Positions 53,421 to 64,000 of a stretch of DNA of 64,000 bases are shown here, piece by piece. The position numbers and the translations under genes are program-made. The DNA lies in the NCBI RefSeq assembly GCF_000764305.2, contig NW_025937277.1, positions 68,052 through 132,051 on the forward strand, read 5' to 3'. The number at the start of each line of letters is the position of its first letter. The first letter of the stretch is position 1. This DNA comes from Hyalella azteca. Taxonomy: Eukaryota > Arthropoda > Malacostraca > Amphipoda > Hyalellidae. The notes below the pieces were generated by a model. The model was not told where the DNA came from. It ran no database searches and was given only the letters and a program-made list of their open reading frames with translations.

Positions 53421-55860
53421 AAGGAGGCAAGGGAAAAACTGCTTATCTGGTGGAGGCAAATATAGGCACCCTTCACATAGGCAGTTATTACAGAATACAG
53501 CATTCAATAGATTTGCGCAGAGCACCTCTACTTGAACTCATGGATGCACCTAGTGGTGCGTTTGTTGAAGATTGAAGATGAAGTTAGTTCCACAGACTGC
53601 ACAGAGTGTTATTTGCAATTAGTATACTTGCAATTGTTAGATGTGACAGGCGAAAGTTGAATAAAAGTTATAAAACAAATGAGCAACATTAAGATAGGTT
53701 GGACATACTAAATTCTATTCCTTAAAACTACATTTGCTTCAGGGCATTAATTTCCTTCAGGTATTCAATGGTAGCTTTGATTATTTTCACCTGTATCTCA
53801 GGTGGGAAAGGGCCTCCCCCTCCCATGAGTTACAGAACGACAACACGCACACACGGCCCCGCACAGAGTAAACAATCCATCCGGATCCGGACATGTCATT
53901 CCGAACTTTGGTCGAAAATTATTTGTTTCCTTTTCAAGGGGACCGGCTACCTAAAACCGAGGTAGCCTATAACTCCTACAGTTATTATCCGATAATTATG
54001 AAACTTCACATACTTACGTAAACTGTAAAAATAATAACATTTTACTTCTATGAATTTTTCGAAAAAATTGATAGAAAACGTGATATAATTAAATTGGATA
54101 CCTTCTAATTAATAACTTACAGCGATAGTAGCGCGACCAAGCGGATTTATTTATGATTTCTACATACAAGCGAAGTGAGCGATCGAGCAGAGGTGGAACA
54201 ATTGGGCATCAAAAATTAAATTGAAGGCGCACCTTACATTAACAAAAATATTCAACGTGGTTCAGTAAATACCGTTTAAGATTATAACTTCCGTTGACTT
54301 TAATGATAAATTGAAAATTTTAATTAATAAATATACATAAGTCTTTCACCCCCATGCGGTTACGAGAAAGGGTTTTGAAAAACTAAAAAAAACGATGGCT
54401 TTTAAATCCATTACTTTTATTTAGATACAGAGCTCAATATAGATATATTTGTTTATCAAATCATATGAAAGTATTAGAATTTACCTAACATTGTAAATTA
54501 TCGAACTTTAATTTAGAAACAGTCAGAAGAGTTTTAGCAGAATTATTAGATCAGATAATGCCAAGCGATGCGAGTATTTACATGAATATTCAACACTTCA
54601 ACATTATTGACGCATGTAAAACATCCGAAGCTTAAAATAACGCATGTCAAAATAAGGGCTTACATTGCTAATTATTAAACCATGTGCAAGGTTTTCTTAC
54701 TATATTAACATTTATACATTATTATAACCTCACGATCATCACTGCATTTATTTTTACAATTATTATTTTCATTAGTGAATGGTACATGAAGTGAATTTTC
54801 CACCTCAAGCAAAACTAGGATCTTGTGTTGAGAATCAATTACAATTTACTTTACTTCAAATAATAACATTTGATTTTCAATGAAGATAACACCTGGCGCG
54901 TGTCCAATCCTCTTATGTAAGATGTTAATGAAAGAAGGAAAAAAACTTAGTCCAGTTACTCATAACCGCAGGCCGCGGATGTCAATGGGATTCTAGAAAA
55001 AAATGTTAGGGCGGAAGGTAAGGTGTCGACTCGTGCTAAGTCTGGAGCACAAACCCGAAACCAAGGAGGCAATTTTTGAGAAGAAATGTGAGGCCTGCAA
55101 AAAGCCAAAATTAAAAGTCTATTTATCATAAATTCCTTTTTTTTTGTTCCGCATTCAAAAAAGCAGCCTTGAAGTAACAATTTTTTTAGAGAGGTGAGGG
55201 AGGGATTTCGAAAAAAGGTATAAGACTCGGAGGCTGGGGCCCTAGGGAGAAGGTGGGTTGGCGTGGTGAGGTTATAAGGTCAATGGATACTATGTCACTG
55301 TGACATGAGCATTAGTTACTCTTCATTGGACTACCAGCCGCTTCACCTTTTTTTATGCCATCACGTCAAATGCTTGCGAAGACATCAGCTATACAACAAA
55401 GAGATTTGCTATGCTGAACAATTACCAGATGCGTTAGTGTAAAAGAGACGTTACGCGTTAGAAAATCGTAATTTTACAGCTTTCTTTGACTTTGTTATTA
55501 TTATTACCACGTTTTTCTTGACTTCGTTTCGTGTCTGTCATCAAAAATTCGTACCTTAATTTAGAGCTCTTCTAAACATTCTAGAAACTTTAAATTTGGC
55601 ATGCATGCTTATGCTGCCTAACAATTCAAGATTTGATCATCAGAAATAATAATTTAAAAAAAAATTTAGAAAAAAAAATAAAAAATAAATAAATAAAAAA
55701 AACACGAAAAATTCACGGTTAGTAATTGAGTTTTTTCTCGAACATCCACACTTGCCAACCCTGGAAATTGATTTCAATTGCTAAAATTGCTAACTAAAAG
55801 GTAGAAAATAAATAAATATAAAAAATATTTTTAATTAAAGACCACGTTTTTCTGGTATTC

Positions 55861-56339
55861 AAAGGAAGTAACAAAATAATGTTTTTCTAACACGAAAGTC
55901 AAACAACAAACAAATCAAATGACGTAAGTAAAAGCAACGACAAAGGAAGTAAGTAGAAGTAAATAAATATAAAAAAATATTTTTTAGAACCACGTTTTTC
56001 TGGTTTTTACAAAAATAAAATATGAAATAAAACAAATAAAAAAAACTGTTAAAAAACACGTTTTCATAATTAACGGACAACAAAGAAAAGCATTTACTCA
56101 TACATAACATTTTACATAACTTAAATGTTATGTAAGAGTACATGTTTTTCTTTTCTGTCCGTTAAGAAATGTGTTTTTTTAACAGCTTTTTTATTTGTTT
56201 TATTTTAAGGACGTGGTTATTTTAAATATTTTTTATATTTAATTACTTTTACTTACTTCCTTTGTCGTTGCTTTTACTTACGTCATTTGACTTTGTTTGA
56301 CTTTCGTGTTAGAAAAAACATTATTTTGTTACTTCCTTC
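55861..56339. mobile_element. Foldback element 2 (~480 bp)
   Basis: Left arm from 55861 (GGAAGTAACAAAATAATG, CACGAAAGTCAAAC, AAATGACGTAAGTAAAAGCA) pairs with the right arm ending near 56339 (ACTTTCGTGTTAGAAAAAAC, ATTATTTTGTTACTTCC). The centre is near 56128. A partial direct copy of the right end follows at 56341-56420. No coding capacity. Confidence 0.75.
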
Positions 56340-57327
56340 AATTTTGTTTTTACTTACTTCCTTTGACTTTGTTTGACTTACGTGTTAGAAAAAACATTAT
56401 TTTGATGCTTCCTTTGATTTTGTTTTGTTGTGCCCGTGTTATGTTCTGAGAATTTTGTTTGCATCAAAGCTCAATACGGAGAGTCGTAAAATTTACACAC
56501 GATTCAAATTGGAATTAAAATTTAAGAAGATTTTGAAAATGTGTAATTAAAATTTAAAATGGAATTCAAATTCATAAAATGCGCCATCATTTTGCGAGTG
56601 ATTGATATCAACTCGACCTCATGTAAATCATTATTATTACATGGATTATTTTAAAGAATTACATTATTTTCATTTGACATATGCAAAAACTCTAACGATA
56701 ACTTTACTTATTAGCAAAGTTCTTGATGGTACGACATTCCAGAACCTGAGAACATCACTTGGTTCTCACTTCATCACGCCGCCATCTGATCTTCCAAGAT
56801 AAGGCTCATGGCTGGATACGGACGCTTATTTGTAATTGCTTTGTGGCTTTTAATTACATCCTGTACAATCTTTATGATGCTGGAATAAAGATGTTCTTGC
56901 GGATATTTGACTGTTGCGGCCAGGCAGATGTAGTTGAGATAAGACGTACTAAGAAAGACAGTTTTTATATCAATTCCACAGTCAATAATCCATTGAAATA
57001 GTGACTAATAACAGCATGAATTCCTCATCAGACATGTCAGAATTACCAGTCAGAAACGCTTGAATTATAATTATAAATGACAGAATTAACTATCAGAATA
57101 ACAAGGCTACTCTTCAGAATATCATGCATTCTACCCGTCAGAAACAAAATTATCCATCAGAAGTGACAGAATTACCCGTCATAATAACGCAGCCATGGTT
57201 GAAATAATAATAATAATGTATAATAATGTATTACAATATTGCATAATAATGTATTATTTCAACCATGAACGCAACCATCCGCCAAAAACTATAGGATACC
57301 TACTTAGGCCTAGTGCACCGTTGAGGC

Positions 57328-57334
57328 TATATAA
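57328..57334 (+). promoter_or_regulatory. TATA box of the Smr-domain gene
   Basis: TATATAA followed by GGGGC, about 250 bases upstream of an ATG that directly abuts a strong donor. Initiation would be expected near 57358-57362. Inference from position only. Confidence 0.5.
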
Positions 57335-57581
57335 GGGGCTGCATGCTACAGAGACCTTCAATGTGCCAAAGGCAGTGTAAGGAGTGACGTGCTGTTCCGC
57401 CGAACAAAGACGTTTCGAAGAAAATATTTTATCTGTCAAAAAGTAGTGAACAAATTTCTGGTGACAAAAAGACAGTGTTACAATTGCGTGAGTGATCAAA
57501 ATTAATCCGTGACGTAAAAATTTTATTTGTTTTCTCTGTGAAGAAGAAACTTTAGACGAACATTCTGGACATAAATAAGTC

Positions 57582-57584
57582 ATG
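57582..57584 (+). CDS. Smr gene exon 1: ATG abutting its donor
   Basis: ATG is followed immediately by GTAAGT, so the first exon contributes only the start codon in phase 0. Joining to 59800 gives M-SWMASEPGS. An alternative is initiation at the internal ATG at 59806. Confidence 0.55.
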
Positions 57585-60500
57585 GTAAGTACCGGGAGCA
57601 CATTTCATGCACAACATCATAAACATATTTAGCACTTCTTTTAACACATCCCGCATATATTTGGCACTTTTTCAAACACATCCCGAACATATTTAACAAC
57701 TTTCCTGCACATTTTCCTCCACTTCTCGTACAGAGCGCTTATTTTTCCATACAGCTTCCATTAATTTATAATTATTTCCAATAAAATTTATAACATTATC
57801 ATGCATATATGATCCTAATTTTCCAGCTATTTATTCTCAACTTTTCATATCATTGTTTTTCAATTCTCATTGAGTTTCGTTAATTTTTTATAAATAATTA
57901 AGGATTTTTTGGGTGTTTAGCAATCAATACCACGGTTTGTTTGCAATTATGCTATACATAGTATGCGTTCATTTATACTACATTTTTCCTAGACTTTCAG
58001 ACATTGCATTTTTCGTCAGTCTCTTTCTAATCAGTTCTCATTTGATATGGTATCGCTTCATTACATTTCATAAAAAATTTGTAATTCCAAATTCATTATT
58101 TCATACATTATATTATTGTAAATCAGTTATGTACCCTTGATCAATGACTAATTTTTATATTGAGAATTTTTGGAGTATTTTATTTTTATTTAATAAATAT
58201 ATATCATATATATTATATAATACTAACAACATATTACATAAAAAATACAAAATACAGCTTACATTAAAACAACCTTTTTGCCGTAACTTTGAATTATTGC
58301 CGAGTTATCGGTTGAAAATGTCATTCCGTAATTTCAGCGCAATTTTATGTTGTAACATAAACTTGGTTGCGTTACGAAAAGTTCATATTACATATGATGT
58401 TGATTTATTCCATGTTTGAACTATATAAGATTGACCCACGAGAAGTTCCGTCTTTCAGTTCAGCTTTCTTGTTACGTCACGTAGAGCGAGAAACGTAAAC
58501 AAACCCGTCATTCCCATGACGGATTGGTTGACTGGTTTGATCGCATTTCGGTGATTGGTTAATGCCCCTGACGTCACTGAGATCAGTGACGTCACAGGCG
58601 AACAATTTGAACTACATCTGCAATAATATGCGTTTAAAAATTACTTTTTAAAGACAACACTTCCAAAGAGGCCATTGTTTCCGATGTTCCTCTTGTACAA
58701 TTAATTTCTAATTTTATTTGTGAATAATAAAACAAATTCCTTTTTTACAACACTTCTCTTTAACTTCACTTCTTGTTGTTTGTTTGTTTGTCTGCCACAA
58801 ATCTTATAATCGATATTTAACACACTTCTACCTCTCCAATCGATCTGAAATTTTGCACACTTGCGTAAAGTTGGAGACAATGCATGAATCAAATGACAGA
58901 ATAAAATAATTTTGAAAATTAAAAAATATTTTTTTTACTATTAAAAAAAATTGACAAAATAATTTTGTCAGCTACAAATCATATAATTGATATTTGACAC
59001 ACTTCTACCTGTCCAATTTATCTGAAATTTTGCATACTTGTGTAAAGTCGGAGGCAATTCATGAATCAATTGACAGAATAAATAATTGTGGAAAAATTAT
59101 TTATTCGTAATAAAATTAGAAATTCTTTGTACATCTGTAACATTGGAGACACTGGATTCTTTAGAAGTGTTGTCTTTAAAAAGTAATTTTTAAACGTATA
59201 TTATTTAATATTAAAAAAATAATTTTTTTAAATTATTTTCTGTGTCAATTGATTCAAGCATTGTCTCCGACTTTACTCAAGTGTGAAAAATTTAGAGCGA
59301 TTGGACAAGTAGAAGTGTGTTAAATATCGACTATAAGATTTGTAGCAGACAAACAAACAACAAGAAGTGAAGTTAAAGAGAAGTGTTGTAAAAATGGGCT
59401 TCTGATGGGTCAACCTTATACTAGTTCAACCATGGATTTGTTCTCTATTGTTGATTTAAGGTGTCATGTAACATGTAGGCAAGTGGGTTGAAAATGTCAT
59501 GGTATTATTTTTATTCTTTTTTTGCGGATGGAGCATCTAATGGGTAGGCGGGGCGTGGCAATCATCTGTTGACCAAAGTGGAGAATGACTGAAGATGTTC
59601 GGTATTCATCGGGTCTAAAAACGTATTGAGGATTTTGTGTTAAGGAATTTGATTCAACTTATTTAAGATATCATTGTTATATATACTTTTGGGAGATTTA
59701 AACAAAATTCTATTGTTCTAATTCTCCTTAAATTTTAATTGATTGTAACGTATTTTCATTCTGCATCAGAGGGTTAATCAAGTTCCTTTTCCTCAACAGA
59801 GTTGGATGGCAAGCGAACCGGGTTCCGTGCCACCGCGGTTCATGGACGCGATGGTCATGCAACCGAGGTACCTAATACCGCGCGTCACTCAGCCGAGATA
59901 CCAGCAACTGCGCACGAGCAATGTACAAAACGTGAGTGCCCTTATCTTCTGTTATCTTTTGTTGTCGCATGTTGTCTTATGTTATCTTCTTCTATCTTTT
60001 GTTATCTTTTGTTGTCGCATGTTGTCTTATGTTATCTTCTTCTATCTTTTGTTATCTTTTGTTGTTTTTTGTTATCTCTTGTTGTCTTTTGTTGTCTTAT
60101 GTTATCTTTTGTTATCTTTTGTCGTATTTTGCTATCTTTTGTTGTCTTTTGTTATCTTTTGTTACCTTCTGTTATCTTTTGTTATCTTTTGTTGTCGCAT
60201 GTTGTCTTATGTTATCTTCTTCTATATTTTGTTATCTTTTGTTGTCTTCTGTTATCTTTTGTTACCTTCTGTTATCTTCTGTTATATTCTGTTATATTCT
60301 GTTATCTTCTGTTATCTTCTGTTATCTTTTGTTATCTTCTGTTATCTTCTGTTACCATCTGTTATCTTCTGTTATCTTCTGTTATATTTTGTTGTCTTCT
60401 GTTATCATTTGTTACCTTCTGTTATCTTCTGTTATCTTCTGTTATCTTCTGTTATATTTTGTTACCTTCTGTTATCTTCTGTTATCTTCTGTTACCATCT

Positions 60501-63500
60501 GTTATTTTCTGTTATCTTCTGTTATCTTTTGTTGTCTTCTGTTATCTTTTGTTACCTTCTGTTATCTTCTGTTATTTTCTGTTATCTTTTGTTGTCTTCT
60601 GTTATCTTTTGTTGTCTTCTGTTATCTTTTGTTACCTTCTGTTATCTTCTGTTATTTTCTGTTATCTTTTGTTGTCTTTTGTTATCTTTTGTTGTCTTCT
60701 GTTATCTTCTGTTATCTTCTGTTATCTTTTGTTATCTTCCGTTATCTATTGTTATCTTTTGCGATATTTTGCTACCTTTTGTTATCTTTCATTATCTTTT
60801 GTTATCTTGTGTTATCTTTTGTTATCTTCTTGTTATATTTTGTTGTCTTTTGTTGTCTTTTGTTGTCTTTCGTTGTCTTTCGTTGTCTTTTGTTGTCTTT
60901 TGTTGTCTTTTGTTGTCTTTTGTTGTCTTTTGTTGTCTTTTGTTGTCTTTTGTTGTCTTTTGTTGTCTTTTGTTGTCTTGTGTAGTCCTATGTTGTCTTT
61001 TGTTGTCGAATGTTATCGTTTGTTGTCTTTTGTTGTCTTATGCTATCTTCTGTTATCTTTTGTTGTCTTTTGATATCGAATGTTATCTTTTGTTGTTTTT
61101 TGTATCCTTTGTTATCTCCGGTTATCTGTTGTTATCTTTTGTTATCTTATGTTATCTTTTTATCTTTTGTTATCTTTTGTTGTCTTATGTTATCTGTTGT
61201 TGTCTTCTGCTATCTTCTGTTATCTTCTGTTATCTTTTGTTATCTTTTGTTATCTTTTGTTATCTTTTGTTATCTTCTGTTATCTTCTGTTATCTTCTGT
61301 TATCTTCTGTTATCTTCTGTTATCTTCTGTTATCCTCTGTTTTCTATTGTTATCTTTTGCGATATTTTGCTATCTTTTGTTATCATCTGTTATCTTTCGT
61401 TGTCCATTGTTGTCTTATGTTATCTGTTGCTATCTTCTATTATCTTCTGTTATCTTCTGTTATCTATTGTTATCTTTTGTGATATTTTGCTATCTTTAGT
61501 TATATTTTGCTATCCTTTGTTTTAATCTTTTGTTATCTTTTGTTGTCTTATGTTTTCTGTTGTTGTCTTCTGTTATCTTCTGTTATATTCAGCTATCTTC
61601 TGTTATCTGTTGTCATCTTCTGTTATCTTCTGTTATCTTCTGTTATCTTCTGTTATCTTCTGTTATCTTCTGTTATCTTCTGTTATCTTCTGATATCTTC
61701 TGATATCTTCTGTTATCTCTTGTTATCTNCTGTTATCTTCTGTTATCTTCTGTTATCTTCTGTTATCTTCTGTTATCTTCTGTTATCTTCTGTTATCTTC
61801 TGTTATCTTCTGTTATCTTCTGTTATATTTTGTTGTCTCTTGTTATCTTCTGTTATCTTTTGAAATATTTTATTATATTCTGTTATCTTTTGTTATCTTT
61901 TGTGGTCTTTTGGTACTTTTTGTTATCTCTTGTTTCTTTTTGTGATCCTTTGTCATTTCTGTTTTTTATCATTCGCTTGGTGTTATCATGTTTGTATAAT
62001 TGTACACAACAATCATGTACATTGTACATAATTGGTTGTTATCTTGTTTGTACATGTTTGGTTGTTTAAAAGTTTATACACGATATTTTTCCATGTTTGT
62101 GCATAATTGTTTGGTTGTTATTATATTTGTACATGATTGTTTGGTTGTTATCATGTTTATAACCATATTATCATGGTTCTGTTTCTTTTCAAATGTTAAT
62201 TTATTATAAGATATTTTCAATCTGAACCAAAGGGTTAATCCAGTTGTTCCTTTTCCCTCTACAGAGTTCAATGGCAAGCACCGTGTGGACTGAAAGCCTC
62301 CCCGTATGCTCCGACGGACATGAACAAGGTAGTGCTTACGCGCAAGATTGGAGGAGCGAATCACTGAACAACCCGACACTTAGTGCCTCATACGACCTGA
62401 GCAGCATAATTCAGGTCAATGGTGGCCTGCCTGTGTTGGTGGCGGGACCACGGAGAAGAGCACGGGACCACGGAGAAGAGCGTCCCGTGCCGCCCCGCGT
62501 CATAGCGCCGCTTCAGCCTCGGTTCCAAAAGAGGCGCAATGAAGAAAAAGCAAAAAAGCTAAAGAGCAAGGAAGAAAACGTGAGTACTCTTTATCAGTCT
62601 TATGTTATAACTTCACAGGGTTCTACCAGTCAGCCGTTTCTTTCTATTCCTCAGGAGAATTGATCACGGTAGTTTCAACACTTATTTATTTAATCAGAAA
62701 CAAAAAATTAGCATTACATCTAAAAGTACATAGGTCTAGAAGGGCGCTCTGAAGGGAGACACTTCAGAAGAGACTGGAGTCTTATGGTCAACTACCAGGC
62801 CATGAATTACCACGCTCGTGGTAAGCTCCCATCCGCTGTCCAACTAACTATCCATATCATTCTGGATACCCGCTATTTTGTAAATAATTAATTAAACGTA
62901 AATGATTAAACCCTTACATCTTATCTTTTGTTATCTTTTGCTATCTCCTATTATATTTTGTTATATTTTGGCACTTTTGTTATTTTTTTTGTCTTTTGCT
63001 TGGTGTTATCATGTTTTGTACATAATTGTTTGGTATTATCATGTTTGTACATAATGGATAGGTTGTTATCATGTTTGTACATTATTGTTTGGCTGTTATC
63101 ATGTTTGTACATGTTTGATTGGTTGTTATCATGTTTGCACATGATTGTATGGTTGTTATCATCTTTGAACATGATTGTATGGTTGTTATGTTTGTACATG
63201 ATTGTATGGTTATCATCTTTGAACATGATTGTATGGTTGTTATCATGTTTGTACATGATTGTTCGGTTGTTATCATTTTTGTACATGATTGCTTGGTTAT
63301 TATCATGTTTGTACATGATTGTTTGGTTGTTAAAAAGTTGTTTCCATATTTATACATGACTGCTTGGGTTTCGCTGAGCAAACTCATGGTCAACTTTCCA
63401 CCAGTGAGGTAATATATGCGTTGTACGTTGAATTAGCTATTTTATGAATGATGTGTAGAAACATAGTCAATTGTTAAGTAGTGATACAAACTTTTTTATA

Positions 63501-63962
63501 TTTTTCCAGGACGTGAGGGAGACATACAATGAACTGCGTGCCCTACGCAAGCAGGTAATTCACCGCCTCCTCTTGGAGAATCCTGAAGGTGAAGAAGCAT
63601 CTATTCTTAATAGGCAAAAAGAAATCCTGAATGAATTAATGACAATATTAGAACAAAAGATAAATCATGTTAAGCCTAAAGAGATTTGTGAGGATATAGA
63701 CCTTCATAATTTATCCGTAGCAGAGAGTATACAGGCATGTGAAGTTTTTTTAGAAAAAAATTTAAAGAATTTACATAGATCAGCTAGTGAAGGGGGTCCT
63801 CGTAAAGGCAAACTGAGCTTCATCACGGGCTATGGACGTCACTCACCGCAAAATATCCCGAAGCTAAGACCAGCCATAATTGAATGGCTTTTTAGTAAAG
63901 GGTATCCTTTAAATCCAAAAGAAAACAACCCTGGTGTAGTTTCAATCATTATTAAGTTATAA
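57582..63962 (+). CDS. Smr-domain protein, N4BP2-like C-terminus (gene span, 4 coding exons)
   Basis: Coding exons 57582-57584, 59800-59931, 62265-62579 and 63510-63962 join in phase 0 throughout, giving about 300 residues. The N-terminal 150 residues are low-complexity and basic, with no family I recognise. The C-terminal exon carries an Smr domain: EDIDLHNLSVAESIQACEVF (the DLH motif), KLSFITGYGRHSPQNIPKLR (the TGxGxHS motif) and a final NNPGVVSIIIKL. Smr domains bind nucleic acid and some nick it, as in N4BP2 and MutS2. Which activity applies here cannot be told. No CUE or kinase domain of N4BP2 is seen. Exons 2 and 3 look like relatives, and both long introns carry the same two minisatellites. 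Confidence 0.82.
58422..58429 (+). promoter_or_regulatory. Possible second TATA box
   Basis: TATATAAG with TTTCAGTT about 33 bases downstream, an arthropod-like initiator. It could be an alternative promoter inside intron 1. Weak. Confidence 0.25.
58632..59398. mobile_element. Foldback element 3, nested inverted repeats, in intron 1
   Basis: Outer arms: TACAACACTTCTCTTTAACT at about 58727 pairs with AGTTAAAGAGAAGTGTTGTA near 59390. An inner pair has TAAAGACAACACTTC near 58650 opposite GAAGTGTTGTCTTTA near 59165. A direct copy of the TCTGAAATTTTGCA segment lies at 59025. No coding capacity. Confidence 0.7.
59800..59931 (+). CDS. Smr gene exon 2
   Basis: A 132-base, phase 0 to 0 exon between CCTCAACAG and GTGAGT, reading SWMASEPGSVPPRFMDAMV then MQPRYLIPRVTQPRYQQL and RTSNVQN. 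Its 5' end and preceding intron (AGGGTTAATC, CTTTTCC, ACAG/AGTT, ATGGCAAGC) match those of exon 3. Confidence 0.75.
59940..61960. repeat. 2-kb array of 10-bp units starting at exon 2 donor
   Basis: About 200 copies of TGTTATCTTC or TGTTATCTTT, with TGTTGTCTTT blocks near 60840-60980. It begins about eight bases past the donor and contains an N at 61729. Three 10-mers make ten codons, so all three plus frames stay open for hundreds of codons (LLLSFVIFCY repeats); none is a gene. Confidence 0.95.
61975..62175. repeat. 30-bp array upstream of exon 3, ~6 copies
   Basis: The unit is GTTGTTATCATGTTTGTACA then TGATTGTTTG. The same unit recurs downstream of exon 3. Confidence 0.85.
62265..62579 (+). 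CDS. Smr gene exon 3
   Basis: A 315-base, phase 0 to 0 exon between CCCTCTACAG and GTGAGT. It begins SSMASTVWTESLPVCSDG and ends PPRVIAPLQPRFQKRRNEEK then AKKLKSKEEN, a strongly basic tail just before the Smr exon. A short internal duplication gives the repeated RARDHGEE-like coding segment. Confidence 0.8.
62917..63345. repeat. Second copy of the intron arrays, downstream of exon 3
   Basis: A few TCTTTTGTTATCTTTTGCTA units at 62917-62970, then about 12 copies of GGTTGTTATCATGTTTGTAC plus ATGATTGTAT. The order matches that upstream of exon 3. Confidence 0.85.
63510..63962 (+). CDS. Smr gene exon 4 (Smr domain, stop)
   Basis: Acceptor TATTTTTCCAG, then DVRETYNELRALRKQVIHRL and a helical stretch, ILNELMTILEQKINHVKP, the Smr domain from about residue 70 of the exon, and TAA at 63960-63962. 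The frame is open for 150 codons with ordinary codon use. Confidence 0.9.
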   Translation, partial: DVRETYNELRALRKQVIHRLLLENPEGEEASILNRQKEILNELMTILEQKINHVKPKEICEDIDLHNLSVAESIQACEVFLEKNLKNLHRSASEGGPRKGKLSFITGYGRHSPQNIPKLRPAIIEWLFSKGYPLNPKENNPGVVSIIIKL

Positions 63963-64000
63963 TGCATTATAATTGCCGAGTTTCCTTGCCATACACTAGG

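Larger units (their letters stand above)
52650..57300. other. Non-coding region between LINE and Smr gene
   Basis: No exon recognised. It contains the right LINE-flank repeat (53303-53420), low-complexity AT-rich DNA and the foldback element at 55861-56339. Short frames at 52811 and 53768 have no recognisable similarity. Confidence 0.5.

Noticed and set aside
59802..61863. Open frames of 349-558 codons reading LLLSFVIFCY-like repeats on the plus strand
   Set aside because: All three frames are open over the same 10-bp array, which is the signature of a repeat without stops and not of a membrane protein gene. Only the first 44 codons (59800-59931) look like an exon.

Overview
This is a eukaryotic, intron-rich, AT-rich window, probably from an arthropod. 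A malacostracan crustacean is my guess, with low confidence, from the style of the dispersed repeats and the very high minisatellite load. Three spliced genes can be reconstructed by joining exons whose splice sites and phases close exactly. From left to right: (1) a minus-strand carbonic-anhydrase-related protein gene (CA10/CA11-like, secreted, lacking the zinc ligands), coding exons from 31492 down to 18472; (2) a minus-strand CDC16/APC6 gene (TPR subunit of the anaphase-promoting complex), 46321 to 38808, eight exons; (3) a plus-strand gene for a small protein ending in an Smr domain (N4BP2-like C-terminus), 57582 to 63962, four coding exons with a TATA box upstream. The three genes have no obvious functional link.

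Region by region: 1-18 kb holds no gene I can support and is dominated by minisatellites (units 12-45 bp). 18.4-31.5 kb is the CA-related gene. 31.5-38.8 kb is mostly minisatellites, including a 1.5 kb array of 21-bp units with 176- and 132-bp higher-order periods, and a foldback element. 38.8-46.3 kb is CDC16. 46.3-53.6 kb contains a decayed minus-strand non-LTR retrotransposon (gag-like ORF1 with zinc knuckles, AP endonuclease, reverse transcriptase). 53.6-57.3 kb is non-coding with a long foldback element. 57.3-64 kb is the Smr gene, whose introns are filled by a 2-kb array of 10-bp units and two arrays of a ~30-bp unit.

Two observations stand out. First, many minisatellites sit exactly on, or within a few bases of, splice junctions of these genes. 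In at least seven cases the repeated unit contains the splice site itself plus a piece of the exon, so one exon edge is present 3 to more than 20 times. In some cases the extra copies keep the reading frame. Second, two perfect Nextera mate-pair junction adapters (43620-43657 and 48388-48425) are embedded in the assembly. The first joins a second copy of sequence from 3.4 kb away, so parts of the sequence around the single Ns are assembly artefacts.

Most long open frames are translations of tandem repeats, whose unit lengths are often multiples of three, and are not genes.
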